NCBI GenBank assembly: GCA_947441065.1
Contig: CANESI010000018.1
Span: forward strand, 1-51,973
DNA from: Caulobacteraceae bacterium
GTDB lineage: Bacteria > Pseudomonadota > Alphaproteobacteria > Caulobacterales > Caulobacteraceae
Reading direction: 5' to 3'
DNA length: 51,973 nucleotides
In this document: positions 8,859 to 17,024 of the stretch, piece after piece
Numbering within the stretch: the first letter of the stretch is position 1
How the letters are laid out: each line of letters starts with the position of its first letter
The notes under the pieces: model-generated
What the model was told of the DNA's origin: nothing
Seen by the model: the letters and a program-made list of their open reading frames with translations, nothing else
Database searches by the model: none
Translations under genes and position numbers: made by a program

Positions 8859-9512
8859 CTATTCTGTATGAAAGGCTGAACTGTCACTCACATAGCCTGC
8901 GGCCAGCGACAGGACCTCAAAGCGGGCCAGAAACCGCGCCTGGGCCAGGCCAGTTGGCAGGGGATCAATCACCAGATCATAGGCTGACGGCGGCGCACCG
9001 AACAGGCTGACGGCCTCCTCGTTGGTGAAGCCGGCCAACTGTACCGCTTCATAATGGGCGCTGGCGCGGTCCGATTGCTTGATCAGGGCCTTGATCTCGT
9101 CTGGAATGTGGACCGGAAGGCCGAAACGAATATGGATGGCCGCCTCTAGCCGGTGCTCGAAGGTGCGGTAATTCAGCCCAAGTGCGGCCTTAAAAGGGGA
9201 GATCATGTCGCCGATCACATATTCGGCGGCATCGTGCAGCAGGGCCGCGAGGCGCCATTTGGCATCAAGGCCAGGGCGAATATGGGCGGCAATTTCCTCG
9301 ACCACTACCGCGTGCTGAGCCACGGAAAAGCCATGCTCGCCTTGGGTTTGACCGTTCCAGCGCGCCACCCGCGCTAGGCCATGGGCGATGTCCTCGATCT
9401 CTATATCCATCGGAGAGGGATCAAGCAGATCCAACCGCCGACCCGACAACATCCGCTGCCATGCTCGAGGACTATCGTCCCGCGTGCGGGTTTGTCGCAC
9501 TGCTTTCGCCAC
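8859..9512 (-). CDS. HD-domain phosphohydrolase (YfbR-like)
   Basis: 217 residues with a GTG start. The HD metal site is complete: His60 (GEHGFS), His93-Asp94 (LLHDAAE) and Asp148 (KQSDRA). Arg51-Trp52 (ARW) match the pair that YfbR-type 5'-nucleotidases use to choose deoxynucleotides. The likely reaction is hydrolysis of a nucleoside monophosphate in the cytoplasm, with the exact nucleotide unknown. It is the first gene of a probable two-gene operon with the Nudix-like regulator downstream. That suggests its substrate or product belongs to nucleotide or NAD metabolism. The first ~30 residues, rich in Arg, lack similarity to the core, so a later start is possible. Confidence 0.8.
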   Translation of the reverse strand: MAKAVRQTRTRDDSPRAWQRMLSGRRLDLLDPSPMDIEIEDIAHGLARVARWNGQTQGEHGFSVAQHAVVVEEIAAHIRPGLDAKWRLAALLHDAAEYVIGDMISPFKAALGLNYRTFEHRLEAAIHIRFGLPVHIPDEIKALIKQSDRASAHYEAVQLAGFTNEEAVSLFGAPPSAYDLVIDPLPTGLAQARFLARFEVLSLAAGYVSDSSAFHTE

Positions 9513-9596
9513 GAAAAGGGTTCCTAACTGTGTGGTCGCTCGTCTGTCGCGAATGTTCGACGACAGATCAATAGCTAACGCGAACGGGAGATAGAG

Positions 9597-10409
9597 ATGA
9601 ACTGGGCCAGAATTATGGTGCCGTTGAGCGGCAACCCCGGCGATGAGGCGGTTCTAAAGTCAGCGGCCATCATCGCAAAGCTATTTCAAGCCGAACTGGC
9701 CGGGGTCTATACCCCGTCTGACATTGCCGACCTCATGCCATGGATGGGCGAGGGCTTTATGGGCGGCGTGCAGGTTAGCGCTGTGGAGAGCCTGCAGGAA
9801 GCCATTCAGGAGGGCGAGCGTAAGGCGCGCGCCGCCGTGGAGGCGACCGACTATGATCATAAGGCCGTTGTCACCATTGCGTCGCCGGTGTGGCTTGGGC
9901 TGTCGAGTGAAAGTCGGCTCTCGGACCTCGTTGTCTTTGACGACCATGCCGCGCGCGGCCGAGGAGCCTTGGCTGAGAGTTTCCAACAGGTTGTCGTTGA
10001 TGAGCAACGCCCTGTTCTGGTTGCCCGAGCGGGCCTAACTGGAACTGCAGTGGCCGCCATTGCGTGGGATGGTGGCAAGGAGTCGTCTCGCGCGGTGCGC
10101 ACCGCCCTGCCATTGCTGGAAAAGGCGTCCAAGGTGGTGATCCTTGCGGCACCGACTGAGGCTCCGCGGCCCTATGATCCTGCCCGATTGCAGGCCTTTC
10201 TCACGGCGCGGGGTGTGAAGTCTGAGATCATGGCCCTTAAGGCCAATGGCGAGGTTGCCCCGCTGTTGCTGTCGACGGCGAAATCTATTGGCGCTGAATT
10301 GATGATTGCCGGTGCTTTTGGCCATCCTCGCCTGCAAGAATTTGTTTTTGGCGGCGCGACAAGAAGCTTTCTGCACGCGGACGGTCCGTCACTGTTCCTC
10401 TCGCACTAG
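9597..10409 (+). CDS. Universal stress protein, two UspA domains
   Basis: 270 residues made of two tandem Usp domains. The first (about 1-140) begins WARIMVPLSGNPGDEAVL, with a degenerate nucleotide loop. The second (about 150-270) begins AAIAWDGGKESSRAV and keeps the ATP-binding signature G-x2-G-x9-G (GAFGHPRLQEFVFGGAT). Tandem Usp proteins are cytoplasmic ATP-binding stress factors, often induced by starvation or low oxygen; nothing here shows which. The ATG has a purine-rich GGGAGATAGAG just upstream. The next gene starts 23 bases downstream on the same strand, so they may be cotranscribed. Confidence 0.88.
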   Translation: MNWARIMVPLSGNPGDEAVLKSAAIIAKLFQAELAGVYTPSDIADLMPWMGEGFMGGVQVSAVESLQEAIQEGERKARAAVEATDYDHKAVVTIASPVWLGLSSESRLSDLVVFDDHAARGRGALAESFQQVVVDEQRPVLVARAGLTGTAVAAIAWDGGKESSRAVRTALPLLEKASKVVILAAPTEAPRPYDPARLQAFLTARGVKSEIMALKANGEVAPLLLSTAKSIGAELMIAGAFGHPRLQEFVFGGATRSFLHADGPSLFLSH

Positions 10410-10432
10410 AGGGGCGAGGAGCCCTGATCATC

Positions 10433-10813
10433 ATGACTATGAGCCGAATTACCCTTCGACTGGCCCGCAACCCCTCGACACCCTTTGTCGAGGGGGATCC
10501 GGAGCGCGGCAATGTCTTGCTGGCCCCCCTGACGGCCGACGGCAAGATCGATGCCGATGTCTATGCGGCAGCGAAAGCGGCCTGCACCGTTCGCCGCTTT
10601 GGGCCCGGTATGGATGCGGTTGAAGGCCGGCTTAGGCGGCACGCGTCGGTCTGGTATTTTGACTATGACCCGGAACGGTCATCCGATGACGAGTGGGGGT
10701 TCAAGCTGGGTGAGCATCGGTTCTTGCCCGGCGACTACATCACCATCACCGATGATGCGGGCACGCCTCTAACCTATCAGGTGAGTGAGATGGTTCAGAT
10801 CGGTGCGGTTTGA
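10433..10813 (+). CDS. Uncharacterised small soluble protein
   Basis: 126 residues, no signal peptide or membrane helix. I do not recognise a named family. The sequence is well ordered, mixing strands and acidic turns (WYFDYDPERSSDDEWGF, FLPGDYITITDD), and looks like a compact beta protein. Codon use matches its neighbours. Starts at 10433 or 10439 are both possible (ATGACTATGAGC), with GAGGAG about 14 bases upstream. It lies 23 bases after the universal stress protein gene and is probably in its operon. It is convergent with the following lipoprotein gene with only one base between the stops. Confidence 0.7.
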   Translation: MTMSRITLRLARNPSTPFVEGDPERGNVLLAPLTADGKIDADVYAAAKAACTVRRFGPGMDAVEGRLRRHASVWYFDYDPERSSDDEWGFKLGEHRFLPGDYITITDDAGTPLTYQVSEMVQIGAV

Positions 10814-10814
10814 C

Positions 10815-11396
10815 CTAATAGGCGCTCGCAATTTCGACCAAACGCTCGAAGTCGAGCTTCACTTTCTTGCTGACAGAGTCCTTACTCTTCAGGATCCCGA
10901 TCACCTGCGGACCTGTTTCGGGGCCTCTGACGACGAACCCAAGGGACCGAAATCCTGAACGGTTGGGAATGTCGAAACGAACGGAAACGGTACGACTGAT
11001 CAAACCCTCGCGAGTTCTAATCGAAAAGCTGTCCGTTGCGCCCTTGCTATAGCTTATAGCCTTTTCAATGAGATCCTTTGATTGGTCGCCGGAAATCAAG
11101 GCCAACTGGATGGCATCCATGGTTGCCTCTGGCGATTTTGTGCCGAGGTCCGCCAAGTGGAGTTCAACCTGAACGGCCTGATCATTTTCTAAGCCGTAGG
11201 CGCAGGAAGAGCCGCCCGTTGAGTTTGATTGCCGAACGAGGCCACCTTGCCGTTCGGGGCAGGTTAAGATTTTGACTTGGTTCGACGTCGTTGGGGCAGC
11301 GAGATAGATGCCTGATGTCACGGACGCACAGGCCGTGAGGATCGCGCCCAGCCCAACGGCGGACAAGACTAACCGTAATCTTGAGGTCCTCGGCAT
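10815..11396 (-). CDS. Uncharacterised lipoprotein
   Basis: 193 residues. The N-terminus is a lipoprotein signal peptide with lipobox LTAC (lipid-accepting Cys near residue 23), so the mature protein is anchored to a membrane on the periplasmic side. The rest has two further Cys (LTCPERQGG and GSSCAYG) that could form a disulfide, and no recognised domain. It lies downstream of the MoxR gene on the same strand but is separated from it by a strong terminator whose T-run reaches its start codon region. It therefore needs its own promoter or read-through, or its start lies further in. Confidence 0.72.
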   Translation of the reverse strand: MPRTSRLRLVLSAVGLGAILTACASVTSGIYLAAPTTSNQVKILTCPERQGGLVRQSNSTGGSSCAYGLENDQAVQVELHLADLGTKSPEATMDAIQLALISGDQSKDLIEKAISYSKGATDSFSIRTREGLISRTVSVRFDIPNRSGFRSLGFVVRGPETGPQVIGILKSKDSVSKKVKLDFERLVEIASAY

Positions 11397-11433
11397 AAAA
11401 AACCACCCTGAAGCCTAGGCGTTCAGGGTGGTT
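11397..11433 (-). terminator. Rho-independent terminator after the MoxR gene
   Basis: Bases 11401-11412 (aaccaccctgaa) and 11422-11433 (ttcagggtggtt) form a perfect 12-bp stem with a 9-base loop. Read on the minus strand the stem is followed directly by a run of T (complement of 11397-11402). This is the clearest intrinsic terminator in the window and ends transcription from the MoxR ATPase gene before the lipoprotein gene. Confidence 0.88.
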
Positions 11434-11480
11434 CTGATAGACGCGATGGTCAAGACCATTCTTATCTAGGATGGTAAAGC

Positions 11481-12347
11481 CTACTGCCCTGGACGGGTGC
11501 CACCTTCGCGGCGCGCCAAGAAGGCCAGGCGTTCGAACAGATGGACATCTTGCTCGTTCTTCAGCAGGGCACCGTGCAGTGGCGGGATCAGCTTGGTAGG
11601 ATCCTTTTCGCGTAGGACGCTTTCGTCGATATCTTCGACCAGCAGCAGCTTGAGCCAATCGAGCAGTTCAGACGTGGAGGGCTTCTTCTTCAGGCCGGGG
11701 ACCTTACGCATATCGTAGAAGATGCGCAGAGCTTCAGCGACCAGCTTTTGCTTGATGCCGGGGAAGTGGACGTCGACGATGGACTTCATCGTGTCGTCGT
11801 CTGGGAAGCGGATATAGTGGAAGAAGCAGCGGCGCAGGAACGCGTCGGGCAGCTCTTTTTCGTTGTTCGAGGTGATGATCACGACGGGACGAACCGCAGC
11901 CTTAATGGTCTGGTTGGTCTCGTAGACATAGAATTCCATCCGATCCAGCTCTTGCAGCAGGTCGTTCGGGAACTCGATATCGGCCTTATCGATTTCGTCG
12001 ATCAGCAGAACGGGGCGGACGGGCGCGTCGAACGCTTCCCACAGCTTGCCCTTCTTGATGTAGTTACCGATGTCCTTGACCTTCTCGTCGCCAAGCTGGC
12101 TGTCACGCAGGCGGGTCACGGCGTCATATTCATAGAGGCCCTGTTGGGCCTTGGTCGTCGACTTGACGTGCCAGGTCAGCAGGGGTGCACCCAAGGCCTT
12201 GGCGACCTCATAGGCCAATACGGTCTTGCCGGTGCCGGGCTCACCCTTGATCAGCAGCGGACGCTCCAAGGCGATCGCGGCATTAACGGCGACTTTTAGG
12301 TCTTCGGTGGCGACATAGTCGCTGGTGCCCTGAAAACGCTGGCTCAT
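11481..12347 (-). CDS. MoxR-family AAA+ ATPase
   Basis: 288 residues from the ATG at 12347, which has AGGAG ten bases upstream; the frame continues to 12446, but that extension is Arg-rich and unsupported. Walker A is GEPGTGKT (35-42) and Walker B VLLIDEIDKAD (about 113-123). Sensor 1 is VVIITSNNEKELPDAFLRRC. MoxR ATPases act as chaperones that activate or mature partner complexes, usually with a von Willebrand factor A protein encoded beside them. No VWA gene is adjacent here. The gene sits immediately downstream of the flagellin-modification gene flmG on the same strand, separated by 173 bases. Confidence 0.88.
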   Translation of the reverse strand: MSQRFQGTSDYVATEDLKVAVNAAIALERPLLIKGEPGTGKTVLAYEVAKALGAPLLTWHVKSTTKAQQGLYEYDAVTRLRDSQLGDEKVKDIGNYIKKGKLWEAFDAPVRPVLLIDEIDKADIEFPNDLLQELDRMEFYVYETNQTIKAAVRPVVIITSNNEKELPDAFLRRCFFHYIRFPDDDTMKSIVDVHFPGIKQKLVAEALRIFYDMRKVPGLKKKPSTSELLDWLKLLLVEDIDESVLREKDPTKLIPPLHGALLKNEQDVHLFERLAFLARREGGTRPGQ

Positions 12348-12520
12348 CTGTGGTCGTCTCCTAAGGGGTCGCTTCCCAACGGTGGGGCGATCCTCAAACC
12401 CGTTTTTAAACTCCCCCCAACCTAAAGGCCGTTTGAAGGGTTTCAAGCACGATTACGGCTTTGAGGCCGTGCGAGCCACTTAAAACGTTCGTTTGAACCG
12501 AGGTGACCTAAGGGCAGGGG

Positions 12521-14374
12521 CTATGGGAGCGAGACAAAGGTCTGCGTAAGGGCGTCTGAGATCTGTTCCATCACCGGTTGCCAGTCTCGGAAGGCCTCGG
12601 GCGTGAAGACGCGGACCTGCGGATACCAGGGCAGGGAATCGGTACCGAGGCGGGTCCAGGCTCCGGGAATGGAAATGATCCAGACCGGCGCACCGCAGGC
12701 TGCAGCGATATTGGTGGTGGCATTCGAAAAACCGAGTGTCAGATCGAGCGCGCAGGCGAGGGCACCGACATCGGCTAGATCGTCTTTCAGATTGATCCCC
12801 GGCGGCTGCCAGATATCGATGCCATAGTCTGCCTTAGCCTGAGCGATCTCGGATTGCGTTTCGCCATACTGCATATTGACGAAGGTGATGCCGGGCGTCT
12901 CCAAGACCGAGCGCCATTGCTCAAACGGCGAGAAGGACCGCAGGCGCGATCCATCCATGCGCAAGCTTTTCCACAATATGCCGACCTTGGGACCGGGAGG
13001 CGCGGACTTCAACTGCTCCGTCCAATAGGCGATCCGCTCCGGATCCGCCGTCAGGAAGTTCTTTTCCTTCGGGAAGGCTTCAATCGATCGGCGATATTTC
13101 CGCAGCAGCGAGGCGAGGGGAGCCCATGCGTCAATGACCGACGGATCTTCGACAAATCTTGCTGCCCGCACAATGCGGTGCTCGTAGCGGAAGGTGACGT
13201 GGGCACCCACCTCGATGGTGGGGAAGGACTGTTGGAACAGGTCAACCAATCGCTCTTCAACCGCTAGGGTCAATTTCCCCGTTGGGCCTATATCTTCGAT
13301 CAGGTCCGGCAGGAGGTTGCCGAACAGAACCTCGTCGCCAAGGCCTTGCTCACCGATCACCAAGATGGATTTGCCCCGAACATCCATGTCTGGGGTCCAT
13401 TTGGGGCGGTCTATATAAAAATGCAGGACATCGGAGAAGTTGGGGTCTAGCCGAACCTCATACTCGTCCCAGCCTTCACCGATCTGGCCAAGGCACATCA
13501 ACATGGTTGAGCGCGACATGCGCATCATGGCGATCTCATCAAGGCCGACCCTGCCGGTCATGGCCTCGTCGCAGGCATCTAAGGCCGCATCCAAGTCCCC
13601 TAGAATTTGATGGGCGTTGCCGAGATTGTACCGCGCCTTAGCGAAGGTTGGATCGTTACGCAGCGCCTCTTCATAGAACAGCTTGGAGGATGCCACCTCA
13701 CCCTGTTCGCTGAGCACTGTGCCGAGTGTGTTCCAAAGCAGGGGGTCTTCGCGATGGACTTTGAGCGCTGATTTCAGCACATCGACGGCTTCATCATAGC
13801 GTTGCCCGTCGCGTAGGATGCAGGCCAGATTGTTGGCGATCTCGTTTGAGGTTGGGTCCTTGACCAGACACAGGCGAAAGAGCTGCTCGGCGATTTCCTT
13901 CATATTCATTCGGTAGGCCAACCGCCCGAGGTCAGAGGCTACCATTTCAGGATCGTCGAGCAGTTGGAATGCAGACTCGTAGCATTTCAGGGCGTTCATC
14001 AGATCGCCCGTTTTCTCTTTTGAGATGGCCAGCAGGTACCAGCCCAGCCCGTTACGTTCATCTATGTCGAGGACAGCGAGCGCTAACTCTGTCGACTTCG
14101 CGTAATTGTCCTTTTTCAGGAAATCCAAACTCCGGTTGATCAGGGGGATCAGAGATTGGTGGCGCAGCGCGTCGGCGTGGGACTTGATTCGGCTCAGGGA
14201 TCGCTTGGATGCCGAATCGCCTGCCGTTTGTGACGCGGCAACGCGAGGAGCCGCCTGAGCGCCGGTGGCGATCTGCTCCCCCAATTTGGCGGGATCAAGT
14301 TGAAGTCCAAAGGCGGTGGAGGACTGTAACTGGTTGCGCTTTGCCATAGCTGGCCCATCGGTCTGTAAAGCCAT
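12521..14374 (-). CDS. flmG: FlmG-like TPR flagellin glycosyltransferase
   Basis: 617 residues. TPR repeats occupy about 75-290 (for example LLWNTLGTVLSEQGEVASSK and AKARYNLGNAHQILGDLDAA). A GT-B-like glycosyltransferase domain fills about 320-617, with ILVIGEQGLGDEVLFGNLL and the C-terminal sugar-nucleotide region GFSNATTNIAAACGAPVW. Caulobacter FlmG (earlier FlbA) has this architecture: its TPRs bind flagellins and its catalytic domain transfers pseudaminic acid to Ser/Thr. The divergent position beside flbT-flaF-flagellins is also the Caulobacter arrangement. The start at 14374 (MALQTDG) is uncertain; MAKRNQ nine codons later is the alternative. The first ~70 residues look disordered. Confidence 0.82.
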   Translation of the reverse strand: MALQTDGPAMAKRNQLQSSTAFGLQLDPAKLGEQIATGAQAAPRVAASQTAGDSASKRSLSRIKSHADALRHQSLIPLINRSLDFLKKDNYAKSTELALAVLDIDERNGLGWYLLAISKEKTGDLMNALKCYESAFQLLDDPEMVASDLGRLAYRMNMKEIAEQLFRLCLVKDPTSNEIANNLACILRDGQRYDEAVDVLKSALKVHREDPLLWNTLGTVLSEQGEVASSKLFYEEALRNDPTFAKARYNLGNAHQILGDLDAALDACDEAMTGRVGLDEIAMMRMSRSTMLMCLGQIGEGWDEYEVRLDPNFSDVLHFYIDRPKWTPDMDVRGKSILVIGEQGLGDEVLFGNLLPDLIEDIGPTGKLTLAVEERLVDLFQQSFPTIEVGAHVTFRYEHRIVRAARFVEDPSVIDAWAPLASLLRKYRRSIEAFPKEKNFLTADPERIAYWTEQLKSAPPGPKVGILWKSLRMDGSRLRSFSPFEQWRSVLETPGITFVNMQYGETQSEIAQAKADYGIDIWQPPGINLKDDLADVGALACALDLTLGFSNATTNIAAACGAPVWIISIPGAWTRLGTDSLPWYPQVRVFTPEAFRDWQPVMEQISDALTQTFVSLP

Positions 14375-14583
14375 TTTGGCTGGTCCAACTTAAGATGACG
14401 CTGAAACATTAACGACGCGCTAACCATGTTGGGCTATCGACGCGCAGCAAGTCGATCCCAGTTCCGTACAACATTAAATTCGCAATCAACGGGTTACGGT
14501 ATAGGCTTGACGAGTTTGGGGGCTTTTGGTCTCCTAGACAGACGGTCGTCTAACCCACGGTCTGAACATCGGAGTCCGCCCAG

Positions 14584-15009
14584 ATGCCCCTTAAGTTGTC
14601 ACTCAAGCCAGGCGAGAAATTCGTTCTGAACGGGGCCGTCGTGCAGAACGGCGATCGGCGCGGAACGCTGATTTTGCAGAACAAGGCCTCCGTCCTGCGC
14701 GAAAAAGACATCATGCAGGAGGCGGAGGTTGCGACACCGTCGCGGCGTATATATTTCCCCGTGATGATGATGTACCTAGATGAAACATCGGCTCATCAGT
14801 ACTATGACGAATTCGTTCTGCGATTGAGTGAGTTTATGGCCGTGATTGAGAACCCGAGCGTGCTGACGGACTGCGTCGGCATCTCGAAGCACGTTCTGGC
14901 GCGGGAATTCTATAAGGGCTTAATGCTGGCCCGGAAGTTGATGGAATACGAAGACGAGAGGTTGGCGAATGTCGCTGCAGGCCTACCAAAAAGCGTCAGC
15001 GCGGGCTGA
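14584..15009 (+). CDS. flbT: Flagellin synthesis repressor FlbT
   Basis: 141 residues, close to the usual ~140. FlbT is a post-transcriptional regulator that binds flagellin mRNA leaders and promotes their decay until the hook is complete. Recognised by the N-terminus ([18 protein letters not shown]), [12 protein letters not shown] and the C-terminal helical segment around [15 protein letters not shown]. Its last 41 bases overlap flaF, so the two are translated together. The leader (14375-14583) is shared with the divergent flmG. A TTGACG sequence lies at about 14506, but I cannot assign a promoter with confidence. Confidence 0.93.
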   Translation: MPLKLSLKPGEKFVLNGAVVQNGDRRGTLILQNKASVLREKDIMQEAEVATPSRRIYFPVMMMYLDETSAHQYYDEFVLRLSEFMAVIENPSVLTDCVGISKHVLAREFYKGLMLARKLMEYEDERLANVAAGLPKSVSAG

Positions 15010-15337
15010 AAACCCCCGTGAGATGGAGTACCGCCTGTTCGGGCAGGTGACCCGCGCCTTGATGGCTGCGGCGGAAGTTGACGTGTCTGATACCGCCACG
15101 CGCATTGATGCCTTGGACTGGAATCGGCGTCTTTGGTCGGTCTTGGCGACGGACTGCGCCGACTCCGCCAATAGTTTGCCGGTAGAACTGCGGGCCCAGA
15201 TCATTTCCTTGAGCATCTGGGTCAATAAGCACAGCAGCGCTGTGATGCGTCGGGAGGAAGATTTTGCCCCCCTGATCGACGTCAATCGGATCATGATGCA
15301 GGGCTTGGCAGGTCAGGTCGACGGACCGGCAGAATAG
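14969..15337 (+). CDS. flaF: Flagellin export/synthesis factor FlaF
   Basis: 122 residues, typical length. FlaF acts opposite FlbT: it is needed for flagellin translation and secretion in Caulobacter and binds flagellin. Family features are the N-terminal [43 protein letters not shown] and the C-terminal helix [19 protein letters not shown]. The gene starts inside flbT (41-base overlap), a strong sign of stoichiometric co-expression, and the first flagellin gene follows after a 223-base leader. Confidence 0.92.
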   Translation: MSLQAYQKASARAENPREMEYRLFGQVTRALMAAAEVDVSDTATRIDALDWNRRLWSVLATDCADSANSLPVELRAQIISLSIWVNKHSSAVMRREEDFAPLIDVNRIMMQGLAGQVDGPAE

Positions 15338-15505
15338 CCTCTAGGCGCTCTTTCGGTCATGTTCTGCATGGACCGCGAGTGTGTGTCCGCGAAATTCTCA
15401 TTTATCATATTGTTTTAAATTAGTTTTCTGCCCTTGAAAGCGACAGGTTTAATTCAATAATTCTTATTATTGATTTATTAGATAGTTCAAGTTATCAAAG
15501 TAGGC

Positions 15506-15537
15506 GGCATAAATTGCCGGGGGGTAAAAATTACCCT
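15506..15537 (+). promoter_or_regulatory. Two tandem hairpins in the flagellin mRNA leader
   Basis: Just upstream of the flagellin start are GGCA-taaat-TGCC (15506-15518) and GGGTAA-aaa-TTACCC (15522-15536, extendable by one G-U pair). They lie 24 bases before the ATG and next to the ribosome-binding site AGAAGGATC. In Caulobacter FlbT acts on the fljK 5' leader, so a structured element here is a natural candidate target. That role is inference; the inverted repeats are directly visible. Confidence 0.5.
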
Positions 15538-15560
15538 GATCATACAGAAGGATCTTCGAT

Positions 15561-16409
15561 ATGACGCTATATAGCGTTAATACGAACCGTAACGCCATGA
15601 TTGCGCTTCAGAACTTGAACGTAACGGGCTCGGAACTCGGTGTTGCTCAACAGAGAATCTCGACCGGACGTAAGGTCGATAGTGCAAAAGACAATGGTTC
15701 GACCTGGGCGATCGCCCAGTCCATGCGGGCCACCTCGACCTCCCTTAATGCCGTTAAAGATTCGCTCCAGCGGGGGCAATCGACCCTTGATGTTGCCCTT
15801 GCTGCCGGGTCGTCCGTTTCGGATCTGCTTTTGCAGATGAAGGAAAAGGCGCTTGCGGCTTCGGACACCACTCTTGATACGGCAGGCCGTTCGGCCCTGA
15901 ACGAAGACTTCAAGGCCCTGCGCGATCAGTTAGCAAAGACCGTTTCTAACGCCGACTTCAACGGCACCAATATGATCAAGACAGGCGGCAGCAGTCTCGC
16001 GGCCCTAGCCAATGCGGCGGGTACCAGCAAGATTACGGTTGCAGCGCAATCGCTAGGTTTGGGAAGTGCAAATCTCGGCGGCAGTACCGGCATTATCAGT
16101 ACGTCGAGCATCGGTACTGGAACCGCGTCTACAGCTCAGGCTATGATTGCGACCGTCAATACTGCCATCGGTAAGGTCAGTACGGCGCTAGCAAAAATGG
16201 GTACTGGCTCTAAGGCCTTCGATCTGCACCTGTCCTTCATTATGAAGCTTCAAGACACTTTGGACGGTGGCGTGGGCAACCTCGTCGATGCCGATCTGGC
16301 CAAGGAAAGCGCCAAGCTGCAGTCTCTACAGACGAAACAGCAGTTGGGTGTTCAGGCCCTATCCATAGCCAACCAATCGACCTCGGCCCTACTTGGGCTT
16401 TTTCGATAG
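15561..16409 (+). CDS. Flagellin (FljK/FljL-like)
   Basis: 282 residues, about the length of Caulobacter flagellins. The N-terminal D0/D1 helices contain VNTNRNAMIALQNLN, QQRISTGRKVDSAKDNG and TWAIAQSMR. The C-terminal D0/D1 helix contains LVDADLAKESAKLQSLQTKQ and SIANQSTSALLGLF. The short central region (about residues 140-210) is rich in Gly, Ser and Thr and holds many possible O-glycosylation sites, in line with flmG and flmH at this locus. Secretion is by the flagellar type III apparatus without a signal peptide. It is preceded by an AT-rich leader with hairpins and followed by a hairpin at 16434-16466. Confidence 0.95.
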   Translation: MTLYSVNTNRNAMIALQNLNVTGSELGVAQQRISTGRKVDSAKDNGSTWAIAQSMRATSTSLNAVKDSLQRGQSTLDVALAAGSSVSDLLLQMKEKALAASDTTLDTAGRSALNEDFKALRDQLAKTVSNADFNGTNMIKTGGSSLAALANAAGTSKITVAAQSLGLGSANLGGSTGIISTSSIGTGTASTAQAMIATVNTAIGKVSTALAKMGTGSKAFDLHLSFIMKLQDTLDGGVGNLVDADLAKESAKLQSLQTKQQLGVQALSIANQSTSALLGLFR

Positions 16410-16433
16410 GTTAAAATAACCTTGATATTTAGA

Positions 16434-16466
16434 GGGGCGAACGCTTATAGTTAGGCCGTTCGCCCC
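16434..16466 (+). terminator. 10-bp hairpin after the first flagellin gene
   Basis: GGGGCGAACG (16434-16443) pairs perfectly with CGTTCGCCCC (16457-16466) around a 13-base loop. No T-run follows (ccataatag), so it may be a weak terminator or an mRNA 3'-end stabiliser rather than a full stop before flaG. A small AGGTTA-aaa-TAACCT hairpin (16408-16422) sits on the flagellin stop codon. Confidence 0.5.
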
Positions 16467-16509
16467 CATAATAGAGAGGACACAGCTTCTAACGCTGTTA
16501 AGCTTCGAG

Positions 16510-16815
16510 ATGATTGGAAAGATTGATCCTTCGCCAGTAGCGAATAGCTTCTCTCAGGACCTCGCAGTGAAAAATCCTGCTGGGGGCGAGCCGAATCTGT
16601 CTGTTACGCCGGTGAAGTCTCTAGGTCCAAAGGACTTGACTGGAGCGGACTATCGGTTGGTCATTGAAAAGAGCAGTGAGACGGGAACCTATGTCTACAA
16701 GACATTGAATTCCTTTACGGGAGAAGTGGTTAGCCAAAGACCCGCTGGGGATCTGTTGCAGATGGGGGCATCGGCTCAATATGCCCCCGGTTCAATCGTG
16801 AGCTCTAGGGCCTAG
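16510..16815 (+). CDS. flaG: FlaG-family flagellar protein
   Basis: 101 residues, typical for FlaG. The C-terminal half has the family pattern: YRLVIEKSSETGTYVYKTLN followed by FTGEVVSQRP. The N-terminal half is low-complexity and probably disordered. FlaG proteins influence filament length, but the mechanism is not settled. Its position between two flagellin genes is as in Caulobacter. A purine-rich leader (AGAGAGGACAC) lies well upstream; the start at 16510 is the first ATG in frame. Confidence 0.78.
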   Translation: MIGKIDPSPVANSFSQDLAVKNPAGGEPNLSVTPVKSLGPKDLTGADYRLVIEKSSETGTYVYKTLNSFTGEVVSQRPAGDLLQMGASAQYAPGSIVSSRA

Positions 16816-17024
16816 GGTAACGGACGGTCTTCTCGACGGGTTTCAGTTTTGATTGGTTTTGTCAGTTAGGCCTGTAACCTATGAAGCGTAGAATCGGGCT
16901 AGATTGCAACCTAGTCGTTATGTGATAGTCTAAACTAGTATATCGTTACTGAGTCGGTTTTCGGCTACCGTTCGGCAAAAGGTCGTTCAGGTTAGGGCCG
17001 GTGGGCTTCAAGAGGTGAACACTC

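Noticed and set aside
14500-14545. Housekeeping promoter TTGACG upstream of flbT
   Set aside because: A -35-like TTGACG is present, but no -10 element lies at acceptable spacing.
15501-15518. Possible sigma-54 promoter (GG...TTGC) upstream of the first flagellin gene
   Set aside because: Spacing between GG and GC is 11 bases, not the required 10, and the -24 element is poor.
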